A stretch of DNA of 64,000 bases from Phyllobacterium endophyticum (GTDB taxonomy: Bacteria; Pseudomonadota; Alphaproteobacteria; Rhizobiales; Rhizobiaceae), in contig NZ_PGGN01000008.1 of the NCBI RefSeq assembly GCF_003010935.1, positions 1 to 64,000 on the forward strand. Direction: 5' to 3'. Within the stretch, counting starts at the first letter, position 1, and each line of letters begins with the position of its first letter. Positions 26,201 through 35,557 of this stretch are shown in pieces. Both the position numbers and the translations under genes were made by a program. A model generated the notes under the pieces. That model made no database searches, was not told where the DNA came from, and was given only the letters and a program-made list of their open reading frames with translations.

Positions 26201-27289
26201 AATGGCTCTAACGCAGATGAGCAACTGCCCGATTAGTAAGGTATTTTCTGGCTTTTCACAGCCACGTCTCCGACGTCGATTACACCAGGTCTTGATTGGA
26301 ATTGGACACACAACCTATGAATTACGGCTTCGTATAGTCAGGGAAGTTGTCAGCAACCCTTCGTTTGAAACTGCCGATAATAGGCTAATCTGGTGCGTTT
26401 TCGATTGTAGCGTGAGTGTCTACAATCCCGATTAGAAGCCTATTGTGGCGACCTATTCAACAGTATGCCTTTAAAAGAGAGTGGACTGCAGACCAGCTAA
26501 ATATCCCCTCTCGTTTCGAAGTTATGCGATTTGGCAAGAACAGGAATGAACGTGGCCAAACGACCACGACTGCTTCGGGCCCTCATGTTGGTCATCGATG
26601 CCGTCATCGTGCCTGCCTGAAAAGCAGACATCGCCCCGGTGTTTGTCACGTCGGCTATGCGCCGCCAAATAGTAGTCACAGTCGCTTTCGGCCCAAACCG
26701 CCATGAACAGAGCCACAGCCCCTGCGGTACAGATTGCTTTTCGATACAGAATGGTGGGAGTCACGCCCCCAACCAAGCTGCCGATTATTCGCCGTCGCCG
26801 GCCATGCGATCAGCTTGAACCGCCAAATCGATTACGTAGTGAACCAAGAAGGCTTCAATCAACGAGAGCGCATACTCGCTGTCAAACGGCGGCATGTCAG
26901 CGTTCAAATGGTGATAGTCGACATATTCTGCAGCGTCTCATAAGGATTCATGGGAGTTCGGCCCGAATCGAGCTTTGGCTAGCGGATGCCGTGCCTACGG
27001 ATGAGCTTTCAGTAGGCCTGTTTTGCGCGTTCCTGAAAGCATCCCGCACGCTAGATTCTGCGGTCTTAGCCTAGTTGTCGTCTGGCTTGCTTGCCAAACA
27101 AGCTCCAGTCAGAAAGCACGACGCCGCGTCTATTTCCCGTCGCAACTCGCAAACAAAGGTGCAACTTGCCATTCCGCCATTGCACCTTCCACTCTGCGGC
27201 GTCGCACGGGGCAACATTGATTCCTGCAGGGCGAAATTTCACGTTTGTCTTAGGTTGATACTTCGGAACGCGCAAAAATATCTATTGTT
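26201..27289. other. gene-poor stretch, one inverted repeat
   Basis: More than 1 kb without an assignable gene. Open frames on both strands are short, shift phase and show no family motif. A perfect 8-base inverted repeat, GATTGTAG (26402-26409) and CTACAATC (26419-26426), with a 9-base loop, is the only structured element I see. It has no T-run behind it, so it is more operator-like than terminator-like. The sequence is lower in GC than the operon that follows. It may be old, decayed insertion DNA. Confidence 0.4.
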
Positions 27290-27374
27290 GATACATGGGG
27301 TATCGTACCTGATCCAAGATCGCCCTCAATTTTCCTACATTATTGACCGGGTCCTTGCTGGCGGGATACCCCAT
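27290..27374. promoter_or_regulatory. inverted repeat upstream of the sugar-type operon (probable operator)
   Basis: ATGGGGTATC (27295-27304) and its exact reverse complement GATACCCCAT (27365-27374) face each other across 60 bases, 49-128 bases upstream of the first gene. The left copy is also part of a tighter palindrome, GATAC-ATGGG-GTATC (27290-27304). Two related half-sites at this distance suggest binding by a dimer or tetramer, with looping. The operon's own GAF/PucR-type regulator is the first candidate. Confidence 0.6.
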
Positions 27375-27422
27375 TGGTCGAAAGTTCGTGGAGGAGCGGA
27401 CACCTTGTAGGAGGAAAGCGAA

Positions 27423-28220
27423 GTGGCAGAGGGTATCGGGCAAGTAATCGTCACAGGCGGCGCTTCGGGGATCGGAGCGGGCGTGTGCGAGCTGCTCGCA
27501 GCGCGAGGCCAGAAGGTCATCGTTGCCGACCGCAATCGAGAAATCTCTGCGGAGCTCATTGAGTCCCTAGCCAGCAAGGGGATTAATGTCAGCGCGCGTC
27601 GCCTCGACGTGTCCGACCCGGAAGCAATAACCCAGTTCTACTCCTCGCTTTTGGCCGACGGTATCCTTGCGACCGGGCTGGTGAACTGCGCCGGCATCAA
27701 TGTTCGCGCTGGGGCATTAGACTTCAAGCCGAGCGACTGGCAGAAGGTCATGGATGTAAACCTCCGCGGTACGGCCCTGATGGCGCAGGGCTTCGCGAAG
27801 GCGCTCATCCGCGAGGGACGAACCGGTGCGATCGTCAATGTCGCGTCGATGCTCGCGCACTACGGCGCGCCGAACTTGATTTCCTACTCAGCATCAAAGG
27901 GCGGCGTCGCGATGGTGACGAGAAGCCTTGCAGTCGAGTGGGCATCCTCTGGAATTAGGGTCAATGCGGTCAGCCCAGGATATATCCAAACTTCGCTGAC
28001 AGCCAAAATCTTCAGCATCGAAAGCTATCGGCACACGATTGTTCGACGAACGCCGTTAGGTAGGTTGGGAAACCCTGAGGACCTTGCGCGAGTCGTGGCG
28101 TTTCTCATCTCCGAAGATTCGCGCTTTGTCACGGGGCAGATCATTCCGGTGGATGGAGGGATTACAGCGGGCGACACGGCGCTGGGGCCTCCGCCCGACC
28201 AGCTATTAGCAAGCGCGTAA
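27423..28220 (+). CDS. short-chain dehydrogenase/reductase
   Basis: A 265-residue classical SDR, first gene of the plus-strand operon. It has TGGASGIGAGVCELLAARG (NAD(P) motif), LVNCAGINVRA, the Ser in IVNVASMLAHYG and YSASKGGVAM (Tyr/Lys). The end IIPVDGGITAG is normal. The start is GTG 27423 with a very strong TAGGAGGAAAG box; an ATG is absent. Likely activity is oxidation or reduction of a sugar- or polyol-derived hydroxyl. A hairpin (CTGCCG/CGGCAG, 28339-28355) lies in the 166-base gap before the transketolase genes. Confidence 0.9.
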   Translation: MAEGIGQVIVTGGASGIGAGVCELLAARGQKVIVADRNREISAELIESLASKGINVSARRLDVSDPEAITQFYSSLLADGILATGLVNCAGINVRAGALDFKPSDWQKVMDVNLRGTALMAQGFAKALIREGRTGAIVNVASMLAHYGAPNLISYSASKGGVAMVTRSLAVEWASSGIRVNAVSPGYIQTSLTAKIFSIESYRHTIVRRTPLGRLGNPEDLARVVAFLISEDSRFVTGQIIPVDGGITAGDTALGPPPDQLLASA

Positions 28221-28386
28221 CTCGGCGGAACGCGCGAATTCTAGTTCAATACTTCACGGACCAGGTTGGTCCCGATGAACGGCGGGTCGTGAACGTGGCC
28301 CGGCGACCGGGTCCCTTTCGGTTCAGACCATAGGCAGACTGCCGCTGCACGGCAGCGCGAAACTTAAAAGAGAGGACGCAGTCCAC

Positions 28387-29259
28387 ATGGTTGAACTTCA
28401 ACACAATCGAGCAGGTACCGCCAACGACCTGAGTTTCCTGGGCGATCGCGCCGCATGGGTACGCCGCTGCGTTGTCGATCTCGCTGCGGTTGCTGGCAGT
28501 GGTCACATCGGCCCCTCGCTTTCATGCACTGACATCTTGGTTAGCCTTTACTACGGCTACATGAATATCGATCCGAAGAATCCAGGCAAGATCGACAGAG
28601 ACCGCTTTATTCTAAGCAAAGGCCATGCCTGTTCCGCGCTTTATCCGATCCTCGCCGACCTTGGATATTTCGCGTACGACGTGCTGAACGACTTCACACA
28701 GCTTCACAGTATCCTCGGCGACCACCCCAACATGCTCAAGGTTCCTGGGATCGATTTCTCGTCTGGATCGCTTGGCCACGGTCTGGCCATCGGGATCGGC
28801 ATGGCGGAGGCAGGGCGGTTCCGCAAGACCAACGAGCGAGTGGTTGTCATGCTCGGCGACGGCGAACTCAACGAAGGCCAAATCTGGGAAGCGGCCGGAT
28901 ATGCATCGGCTCGCAATCTTGGCAGCCTTCTAGCCATCGTTGACAAGAATCATGTCCAAGTCGACGGAAACACCAAGGATGTTCTCAATTTCGAACCGAT
29001 CGACAAGAAGTTCCGCGCCTTCGGCTGGCATGTCGAGGAAGTTAACGGCCATGAGTTCACCGAGCTTCTCGCAGCGCTCGGTCGTTTCGATGCTCGCCGC
29101 ACTTCTACGGACGCATCTCCGACCGTGATCATCGCGGACACGGTTTCTGGCAAGGGTATCCCGTTCATCGAAGGCATGGCCGAGTGGCATATCGGCTTCC
29201 TGGCCGGCACCGATTATGAACGCGCCATTGAAGGCATCAACTTGGTACACAAGGGCTAA
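28387..29259 (+). CDS. transketolase, N-terminal (ThDP/PP) subunit
   Basis: A 290-residue subunit. It carries the transketolase pattern GSGHIGPSLSCTDILVSLYYG, LSKGHACSALYPIL, SGSLGHGLAIGIGMA and the ThDP motif GDGELNEGQIWEAAGYASARNLGSLLAIVDKNHVQ (GDG to N). The C-terminal half of a normal transketolase is encoded by the next gene, 4 bases downstream. Split transketolases of this type take part in specialised sugar or sugar-acid pathways rather than the pentose phosphate core. AGAGGA precedes the ATG. Confidence 0.93.
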   Translation: MVELQHNRAGTANDLSFLGDRAAWVRRCVVDLAAVAGSGHIGPSLSCTDILVSLYYGYMNIDPKNPGKIDRDRFILSKGHACSALYPILADLGYFAYDVLNDFTQLHSILGDHPNMLKVPGIDFSSGSLGHGLAIGIGMAEAGRFRKTNERVVVMLGDGELNEGQIWEAAGYASARNLGSLLAIVDKNHVQVDGNTKDVLNFEPIDKKFRAFGWHVEEVNGHEFTELLAALGRFDARRTSTDASPTVIIADTVSGKGIPFIEGMAEWHIGFLAGTDYERAIEGINLVHKG

Positions 29260-29263
29260 ACAT

Positions 29264-30400
29264 ATGACCAAGACACAAGGTAAAACTGTCCGTGACTTCC
29301 GTCCGCTCGCCGACCTCAAGGACGGGCGCTCGTTCGACATGGCCGGGCGCGATAGTGGCGAGAGCGCGCTTGTCTCCGGTTCGGTGTTAGCCGATCTTGC
29401 GAGGGAAGACGAGCGGATCGTGCTCGGCACCGCCGATCTCCAGTTTGCCACCCAGATGGTCCAGTTTCGCTTCGAGTTTCCGGAACGCCTCCTGCAGTTC
29501 GGGATTTCCGAACGCAACATGCTGGGGGCCGCAGCCGGCCTAGCGTCTTCCGGATACATTCCTTACGTGTGCACCTTCGCGTGCTTCGCTGGCGTGCTCG
29601 GGTTTGAGAACATCAAAACCGACATGGCATATCCCCAAATGCCCGTGCGGGTTCTGGCCACGCATGCCGGGATTTCCATGGGCTTCTTCGCCACTTCGCA
29701 TCACGCCACCGAGGACATCGGAGCGCTCCGCACAGTCGCCAACCTCATGATTCTGTCACCGTCGGACGGTCCGTCTTACGAGGCAATGCTGCGGGCTACA
29801 AAGGACCATCCCGGCCCGATCTACTTCCGTCTCGGTCGCGGCCGTGAACCTAGAATCTACGAGTCTGCTCAGGTTGCGCCGACACCAGGCGCTTCCACCC
29901 TTGTGAGGAAAGGCGGCAACAAGATTCTCATCGTCGCAACGGGAGCAATGGTCTATCCCGCCATCAAGGCGGCGGAACAACTCGGCGACGACGTGTCTGT
30001 CTTTGACGTCCACACCATCAAACCGTTCGACCCCTCGACGATCGTCGAAGCGGTCGGAACGGACACGAAAATCCTCGTAGTCGAAGAACACAACGTGGAG
30101 GGCGGTCTGGGCTCTATTGTCCGGGAGGGTCTCTTCGACAACTGCGTCCATGTCCCGGTCTACAAACACGGCCTCATGGACGAATTTGCCATAATCGGGC
30201 CGCCTGCCCATCTCTATCAGTACTACGGCCTTGATGCCGCAGGCATCGCCACGATCGCGGATCGTCTCGCGAGCGCCTCCGGTCTGCCCCGCCCGAGCTC
30301 TCTTTGGACGAAGCAGGACCGGGATCGCGTAAGTGGGGAGGTCGCCGCCAACCGCAAGGTCCGCGCCAAGGTGACGTGGGCTGGTCGTCAAAGCGCTTGA
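29264..30400 (+). CDS. transketolase, C-terminal (Pyr) subunit
   Basis: A 378-residue subunit holding the pyrimidine-binding domain (RLLQFGISERNMLGAAAGLASSGY with the conserved Glu that activates ThDP, then FACFAGVLGFENIKTDMAYP, THAGISMGFFATSHHATEDIG) and the C-terminal regulatory domain (VVEEHNVEGGLGSIVREGL). Both halves are needed for the ThDP site at the interface. It starts at ATG 29264, just after the partner's stop, so translation is coupled. It extends about 60 residues beyond typical split subunits at the C-terminus. Confidence 0.93.
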   Translation: MTKTQGKTVRDFRPLADLKDGRSFDMAGRDSGESALVSGSVLADLAREDERIVLGTADLQFATQMVQFRFEFPERLLQFGISERNMLGAAAGLASSGYIPYVCTFACFAGVLGFENIKTDMAYPQMPVRVLATHAGISMGFFATSHHATEDIGALRTVANLMILSPSDGPSYEAMLRATKDHPGPIYFRLGRGREPRIYESAQVAPTPGASTLVRKGGNKILIVATGAMVYPAIKAAEQLGDDVSVFDVHTIKPFDPSTIVEAVGTDTKILVVEEHNVEGGLGSIVREGLFDNCVHVPVYKHGLMDEFAIIGPPAHLYQYYGLDAAGIATIADRLASASGLPRPSSLWTKQDRDRVSGEVAANRKVRAKVTWAGRQSA

Positions 30401-30421
30401 GCTAAGAAACGGAGATGTCGC

Positions 30422-31450
30422 ATGGAAGCACTTGTCACCGACAACCCGAGGCAGATGACTTTGACCGACGTTCCCCCACCTGGGGAACCAGGTGAGGGAC
30501 AGCTTCTGCTCGACGTCGACGCTGCAGGTATCTGCGGCTCGGACTACGGCCTCTATCTGGGCAAACATCCGCTGTCGAACTATCCGATGATCCAGGGTCA
30601 CGAGTTCTGCGGAACCGTCCGCAAGCTCGGACCAGGATGCTCGGGCCGAGTGCCGGTCGGACATCGGGTTGCCGTCGAGCCGTTGATCGGTTGCGGGGAA
30701 TGCTATCCTTGCAGCGTAGGGCGGTACAATTGCTGCACGAATTTGAAATTGCTTGGCGTCCACAAGCCCGGTGGTTTTCAGGAGACGCTCGTCGTCGATG
30801 AAAAGCTCGTGCATGACGTCGGTGATCTTCCCGCGGACATCGCGGCGTTCGCCGAGCCGATGACGATCGCTCTCCAAGCGGTCAAACGGGCAGGCGTGTC
30901 AAATCGAGAGCAGGTCTATGTGATTGGCGCTGGGCCGATCGGGCAGGCGATCATCCTCGCAAGCCTTTGGCACGGCGCGCGTGTCGCAGTCTCCGACCTC
31001 GTTGAACATCGGCTTGAGAGGGCTCGAAGCATCGGGGCCGAACTCGCCCTCAATGCCAAGGACACGGTAGCCGAAAAGATTGCACAATGGACAGACGGAC
31101 GAGGCCCTGTGGTTGTCATCGATGCCACGGGTGTCCCCGCGGTTATCCGCTCCGCCATCGACATCGTCGCCGCTGCAGGCCGGATCGTGACCGTAGGGAT
31201 TTCCACGTCCGACGTTCCGTTGCCGATCGCGACCATGATCCGCAAGGAACTCACGATCTTCGCATCTCGGAACAGCATGCAAATGTTTCCCGAGGCAATA
31301 CGTGCCGTCCAGCACTACCGCAACGAGGTGGCAAAGCTCGTCACGCAACGGATCGGCCTGTCGGAAGTGCGAGACACGATCGAGCTCGCTCTCGAGCGTC
31401 CGGACATCGTGGAGAAGGCCGTCGTCGTTTTCGAACGCGCCGGTGACTAG
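30422..31450 (+). CDS. zinc-dependent alcohol/polyol dehydrogenase (MDR)
   Basis: A 342-residue medium-chain dehydrogenase. The catalytic-zinc motif is DAAGICGSDYGLYLGKHPL, with GHEFCGTV (His-Glu). The structural-zinc lobe, CGECYPCSVGRYNCC, carries the four Cys. The Rossmann motif is VIGAGPIGQAIILASL. This pattern groups with sorbitol, threonine 3- and L-gulonate 5-type dehydrogenases. It would oxidise a secondary hydroxyl of the imported sugar or polyol. GGAG lies before the ATG, and the gap to the transketolase gene is 21 bases. Confidence 0.92.
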   Translation: MEALVTDNPRQMTLTDVPPPGEPGEGQLLLDVDAAGICGSDYGLYLGKHPLSNYPMIQGHEFCGTVRKLGPGCSGRVPVGHRVAVEPLIGCGECYPCSVGRYNCCTNLKLLGVHKPGGFQETLVVDEKLVHDVGDLPADIAAFAEPMTIALQAVKRAGVSNREQVYVIGAGPIGQAIILASLWHGARVAVSDLVEHRLERARSIGAELALNAKDTVAEKIAQWTDGRGPVVVIDATGVPAVIRSAIDIVAAAGRIVTVGISTSDVPLPIATMIRKELTIFASRNSMQMFPEAIRAVQHYRNEVAKLVTQRIGLSEVRDTIELALERPDIVEKAVVVFERAGD

Positions 31451-31535
31451 GCAAGCATGAGGAAGCTGCATCTGTAGGTCTACGTCGTTGCTGCGACCTG
31501 CGCTTATTGGAACTGACTGTCACAGGGAGGAATTT

Positions 31536-32828
31536 ATGACACGTCGTTTGACTGACCACCAGGTATCTCGCCGCGGTGTGCTGATGGGAATGGGAGCGAT
31601 CGCTTCCATGGGGGTGCTCGGCTTTCCCGCACTGGGTTTCGCGCAAGAAGTCGACGGGCCTCTTACGCCGTGGTTTGGAAAGGGAGGCCCAAAGGCCGGA
31701 GCCGGACTTAAGTGGACCCATGGTCTCAATCTCGCCTTAACAGGCACAGGAGCCGCGATCGGCCAGGTAATGTCGCAGGGGTCACAGGTTGCCACGAATT
31801 TGATCCGCGAGTCCGGCGGCCCCGATATCAAGCTCGCGCTCAACGACCATCAGGGCGGTCTCGTCCCCGCTTCGGTCACAGGCGTTCGCCGCATGATCTC
31901 CCAGGAAGGCATCAAATCGCTCGGAACGTCGTACGGCCCCGCTTCGGAAGCGCTGTTCCCGCTCGTCGCCAACTCCAATATCACCACGTTCTGGAGCGGC
32001 GGTGCTGGACCGGGCGGTCTCAACAAGCCGAATGTCTGGATCACCATGGCGCTCTTCGCGCTCGACCCAGCGACTGGTGGAATCGCATATCTCGCCAAGC
32101 GGTTCCCTGAGGCAAAGCGCCTCGCGCTCATCGGCCAACAGGAGAACGGCATTGGCGCGATCAAGGGAATCGCTCCCAAGGTGTGGCCGCAGGTGAGCAA
32201 TGGCGGCACAGTGCTGGATGCCGAGTATGTGAATATCGGAACGACCGACTTCAGCTCTCTCATCGCCCGCCTCAAGAGCGCCAAGGCTGACGCCATCTTC
32301 TCGACCATCTACGGCAACGACCAAGGCTACTTTATCAGGCAACTGCGGGACGCGGGCGTAAACATACCAATCATGTCGATCGATTTGGCGACGCCGACCG
32401 TGCCCGACATCGCGGGTGACGCGGTAGCGAACAATTGCTTCCTCGCGGTGGACGGCTACCTTCCTGAGAATCCAAACCCTTACAACAAGCTCTTCGTCAA
32501 CACCTACAAGAGCAAGTACGGCACGAACCCGGACTACTTCGCGGCGAATTTCTTCGAGGCCACCAACATTCTCGGAGCCCTCATCTCCCGCGCCGTGGCG
32601 GCGGGAAAGAACCCAGAGGATGCTGGCGTGCTCAGCGAAGTCATGGCGGCGAACTCAAGCTTCCCCTCGGTCTACGGCGGTTCGGTGACCGAGCCCGGCC
32701 AGATGAAGTTCAATGTGGAAGACCACTCGGTTACCAAGCCGATCGGCGTGTTCGAAATCGGTCAGAAGGGCGTCCTCAAGAAGGTCGCCACGATCACCAA
32801 GGGTTCGACTGACATTGGCGCGGCCTGA
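31536..32828 (+). CDS. ABC transporter substrate-binding protein, HAAT family, Tat-exported
   Basis: A 430-residue periplasmic binding protein. The leader has a twin-arginine motif (VSRRGVLMG at residues 10-18), a hydrophobic stretch and a cut site near ALGFAQE, so export is through Tat. The mature protein has the two-lobe Peripla_BP_6 pattern (LNLALTGTGAAIGQVM, EGIKSLGTSYGPASEALFPL, RQLRDAGVNIPIMSIDL). In such operons the ligand is often a sugar-derived or carboxylic compound, not only an amino acid. GGGAGGAATTT precedes the ATG. It is followed by an intergenic hairpin. Confidence 0.92.
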   Translation: MTRRLTDHQVSRRGVLMGMGAIASMGVLGFPALGFAQEVDGPLTPWFGKGGPKAGAGLKWTHGLNLALTGTGAAIGQVMSQGSQVATNLIRESGGPDIKLALNDHQGGLVPASVTGVRRMISQEGIKSLGTSYGPASEALFPLVANSNITTFWSGGAGPGGLNKPNVWITMALFALDPATGGIAYLAKRFPEAKRLALIGQQENGIGAIKGIAPKVWPQVSNGGTVLDAEYVNIGTTDFSSLIARLKSAKADAIFSTIYGNDQGYFIRQLRDAGVNIPIMSIDLATPTVPDIAGDAVANNCFLAVDGYLPENPNPYNKLFVNTYKSKYGTNPDYFAANFFEATNILGALISRAVAAGKNPEDAGVLSEVMAANSSFPSVYGGSVTEPGQMKFNVEDHSVTKPIGVFEIGQKGVLKKVATITKGSTDIGAA

Positions 32829-32836
32829 CAATCGCC

Positions 32837-32865
32837 GTCGGCGGGGGCACAATGCCTCTGCCGAC
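32837..32865 (+). other. intercistronic hairpin between binding-protein and permease genes
   Basis: GTCGGC-GGGGGC (32837-32848) pairs with GCCTCT-GCCGAC (32854-32865) around a 5-base loop, making a 12-pair stem with two G-U pairs. It starts 9 bases after the stop codon. There is no T-run, so it is not a plain rho-independent terminator. Such stems behind binding-protein genes are known to protect the upstream mRNA from 3' exonucleases and raise binding-protein levels over permease levels. Confidence 0.65.
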
Positions 32866-32890
32866 TGGACCATTCATCTTAGGTGAGACG

Positions 32891-33763
32891 ATGACACAAC
32901 TTATTCAATTGATCACCTTCGGGATCGTCCAGGGTCTAACCTACGCGCTCCTGGCTTCGAGCTTCTGGATCATCTATTCGACGACCAGGACATTTCACCT
33001 CGCGCATTCGCTCACCTACGCGATCGCCGGCTACGCGGTATATGTCGTGTCGGTCCAACTGGCGATGCCGCTGTGGATCGGTCTCCTGGCGTCGCTCCTC
33101 TGTTCGGCGCTGGCAGGCTGCGCCATCGAATTTCTTCTCTACGACAAGCTCCGGAAGCGCGGTTCGACAGTGCTCGGCATATTCCTGTCCTCGCTCGGGG
33201 TCGCCGCAGCCGGAACGGCGCTCCTTCAGTTGATTTTTGGACCGATGGTCAAGCAGGTTCCCGGCTTCCCCAATGCCACCCTGTCGATGGGCGAGGTGAC
33301 AGTAACGACCTTGCAGTTGACTGGATCCGCAGCCGCTTTGGTCACGATCGCAGCCCTCTATGTGCTGCTGACGTTTACGTCCATCGGCAACGCCGTCACG
33401 GCGGTCAGGACCAATCCCCGTCTTTCAATGGCGGTCGGCATCCGTGTGGAGAGCGTGTCGCTCCTGGTCTTCGCAATCGGCAGTGCCATGGCTGGACTGG
33501 CGGCCTACTTTGAGACGATCAGCTTTGTGGCCTATCCGACGATGGGACTCCAACCTGTGATGTTCGGCGTCATCGCGGTGTTCCTGGGCGGGATCGGTTC
33601 CGTCAAGGGCGCTGCGCTTGGCGGCTTTGTGCTCGGCTTTCTTCTGGTCTTCAGCGGACTGTTCCTGTCGCAGAATCTCGGTGTCATCCTGGTCTTCGCG
33701 GTCCTGCTGGTCATCGTCGTGTTCCGCCCGGACGGTCTCGTCCGTAGTCCAATCGGGAGATAA
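32891..33763 (+). CDS. LivH-type ABC permease
   Basis: A 290-residue inner-membrane permease of the HAAT (branched-chain amino acid) family. Starting at ATG 32891 (AGGTGAGACG before it), it shows about eight hydrophobic spans, including GIVQGLTYALLASSFWIIY, the EAA-like cytosolic loop NAVTAVRTNPRLSMAVGIRVE and the final FAVLLVIVVFRPDGLV. It forms the channel with the LivM part encoded 5 bases downstream. Confidence 0.93.
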   Translation: MTQLIQLITFGIVQGLTYALLASSFWIIYSTTRTFHLAHSLTYAIAGYAVYVVSVQLAMPLWIGLLASLLCSALAGCAIEFLLYDKLRKRGSTVLGIFLSSLGVAAAGTALLQLIFGPMVKQVPGFPNATLSMGEVTVTTLQLTGSAAALVTIAALYVLLTFTSIGNAVTAVRTNPRLSMAVGIRVESVSLLVFAIGSAMAGLAAYFETISFVAYPTMGLQPVMFGVIAVFLGGIGSVKGAALGGFVLGFLLVFSGLFLSQNLGVILVFAVLLVIVVFRPDGLVRSPIGR

Positions 33764-33768
33764 CCAAC

Positions 33769-35550
33769 ATGGCCGGATCATACATCGCAGATTTGGCCAG
33801 CCAGGTCGCTTTCCTGGTGGCTCTCTCGGTTTCTCTCAACATTCTGCTCGGGTTTGCCGGGCAGATGTCCATGGCCACGGCCGCCTTCTACGGACTTGGC
33901 GCATACACTTGCGCGGTCCTCACCTCTCAGGGAGCTTCGCTCACGGGAGAGTCCCTCTTTGCACCCCAACTGCCTTTTCTCGGCGGTTTTTTGGGTGCGG
34001 TCGTGGTCACGTTCTTCGCAGGCCTTGCGGTCGCTGCCCCGGCGGCACGCCGGGTGAAAGGCGATTACCTCATTCTCCTGACACTCGCCTTCCACTTCCT
34101 GTTCATCACCGTGACGTCCACCTGGGTCGATCTGACGGGTGGGCCCAACGGGATAATGCTTCCGCCACTTTCACTCCTCGGTTTCGAGATCAAGACGACG
34201 GATCAGGCATTCTGGCTGGCTTTCGCATGGGCGGTCATCGCAACGATCATCTGCTGGAAGATCGGGGGATCTCCGTTTGGCAGACTGCTGCGCGGTATCC
34301 GCGAAGACGAAATCGCTCTTCACGCCCTCGGAAAGCCTACCGTTTGGCCCAAGTCTCTGACATTCGGCATCACTGCGGCGATCGCCGGAGCGACCGGAGC
34401 GGTGTCGGCGGCCTATATGCAATTCGTCGCGCCGACCACCTATAGTCTGGACCTCGCCATTCTTGTGGCGGCATGCGTTGCATTGGGTGGCGCAGGCAAT
34501 ATCCTCGGCAGTGTGCTCGCCGCTATAGCGATCGGTTCGCTCCGCCCCATACTCGAGAACACGGGCTTGCTTTCAAGCGATACCGCAGTGCCGTGGCAAA
34601 CGGTCATCTATGGCGCGATCCTCGTGTTGGGGATGGTATTCCGGCCCGCGGGCTTGTTGCCGGAAGGTTTCTCATTCCGCAGGCGTGGAAATTATTACAA
34701 GTCGGTTCCCGGCGACAACGTCATCGCAATGGCCGGGCACAGCTACATCGAGCCAAGTGGCGCTCGCAGGGTGAAAACACCAAAGCCCGTTTCAGAAGTC
34801 GTGGTGGAAGTGCGGGATTTGACAAAGAGCTTCGGCGGTCTTCAGGCAACCCGCGACGTCAGCTTCAAACTTCGCAAAGGGGAGATCGTGGCGCTCATCG
34901 GTCCGAACGGCGCGGGTAAGAGCACCATCTTTAATCAGATGACCGGGGCGATCCGGCCGGACAGGGGCGACGTGCTTCTCCGCGGCCAGTCCGTTCTCGG
35001 CGCCGATCCGGTGAAAGTGGCCAAGCTGGGGATGGCGCGGTACTTCCAGCATGTCCGCATCCTGGAGGGCATGACGGCGATCGACAACGTCGCGCTTGGC
35101 GTTCCGGGCCAAACGGGCGAGGCCCTGAGCCGCGTTTTCCTCACCCCCAGCGCTGTGGCAAAACGTGAGCGGGAAGTTCAGGCCGAAGCTCGCAAGCATC
35201 TCAAGGATGTTGGAGCCGACGGATACGCCGATCAAATCGCCCGTGATCTCGCTTTCGGCCAGCAGAAGCTCATCGCGTTCGCACGTTTGCTCGCGACGGG
35301 AGCCGACGTGTTGCTTCTCGATGAACCGACCTCAGGGGTCGACCCGAGATCCGCGCAGCAGATAATTGAGCTGGTCCGCGAACTTGCCGCCAGCGGAAAG
35401 ACGATTTGCATCGTCGAACACAGCCTGCACGTCGTCTCGGAACTTGCGGACCGCATCGTCTTTATGGACGCCGGAGCCGTTGTCGGGGAGGGCACGGTCG
35501 AGGAAATCACGGGGCGAGCCGACCTCGTCGAACTCTATTTCGGAACGTGA
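33769..35550 (+). CDS. LivM-LivG fusion: ABC permease and ATPase in one chain
   Basis: A 593-residue fusion. Residues 1 to about 300 are a LivM permease (multiple spans, loop FGRLLRGIREDEIALHALGK, end VLGMVFRPAGLLPEG). A linker of about 40 residues follows. Residues about 343-593 are a LivG ATPase: Walker A GPNGAGKST (near 379), the LivG-type signature LAFGQQKLIAFARLLATGA, and Walker B VLLLDEPTSGVDP. The signature LSGGQ is relaxed to LAFGQ, as is usual in LivG. It starts 5 bases behind livH and is 7 bases ahead of the livF gene. Confidence 0.93.
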   Translation: MAGSYIADLASQVAFLVALSVSLNILLGFAGQMSMATAAFYGLGAYTCAVLTSQGASLTGESLFAPQLPFLGGFLGAVVVTFFAGLAVAAPAARRVKGDYLILLTLAFHFLFITVTSTWVDLTGGPNGIMLPPLSLLGFEIKTTDQAFWLAFAWAVIATIICWKIGGSPFGRLLRGIREDEIALHALGKPTVWPKSLTFGITAAIAGATGAVSAAYMQFVAPTTYSLDLAILVAACVALGGAGNILGSVLAAIAIGSLRPILENTGLLSSDTAVPWQTVIYGAILVLGMVFRPAGLLPEGFSFRRRGNYYKSVPGDNVIAMAGHSYIEPSGARRVKTPKPVSEVVVEVRDLTKSFGGLQATRDVSFKLRKGEIVALIGPNGAGKSTIFNQMTGAIRPDRGDVLLRGQSVLGADPVKVAKLGMARYFQHVRILEGMTAIDNVALGVPGQTGEALSRVFLTPSAVAKREREVQAEARKHLKDVGADGYADQIARDLAFGQQKLIAFARLLATGADVLLLDEPTSGVDPRSAQQIIELVRELAASGKTICIVEHSLHVVSELADRIVFMDAGAVVGEGTVEEITGRADLVELYFGT

Positions 35551-35557
35551 GGCAGAC

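Noticed and set aside
29756-30877. Long minus-strand frame (373 codons) across the transketolase and dehydrogenase genes
   Set aside because: It spans two well-supported plus-strand genes and shows an Arg/Asp-rich composition without a domain.
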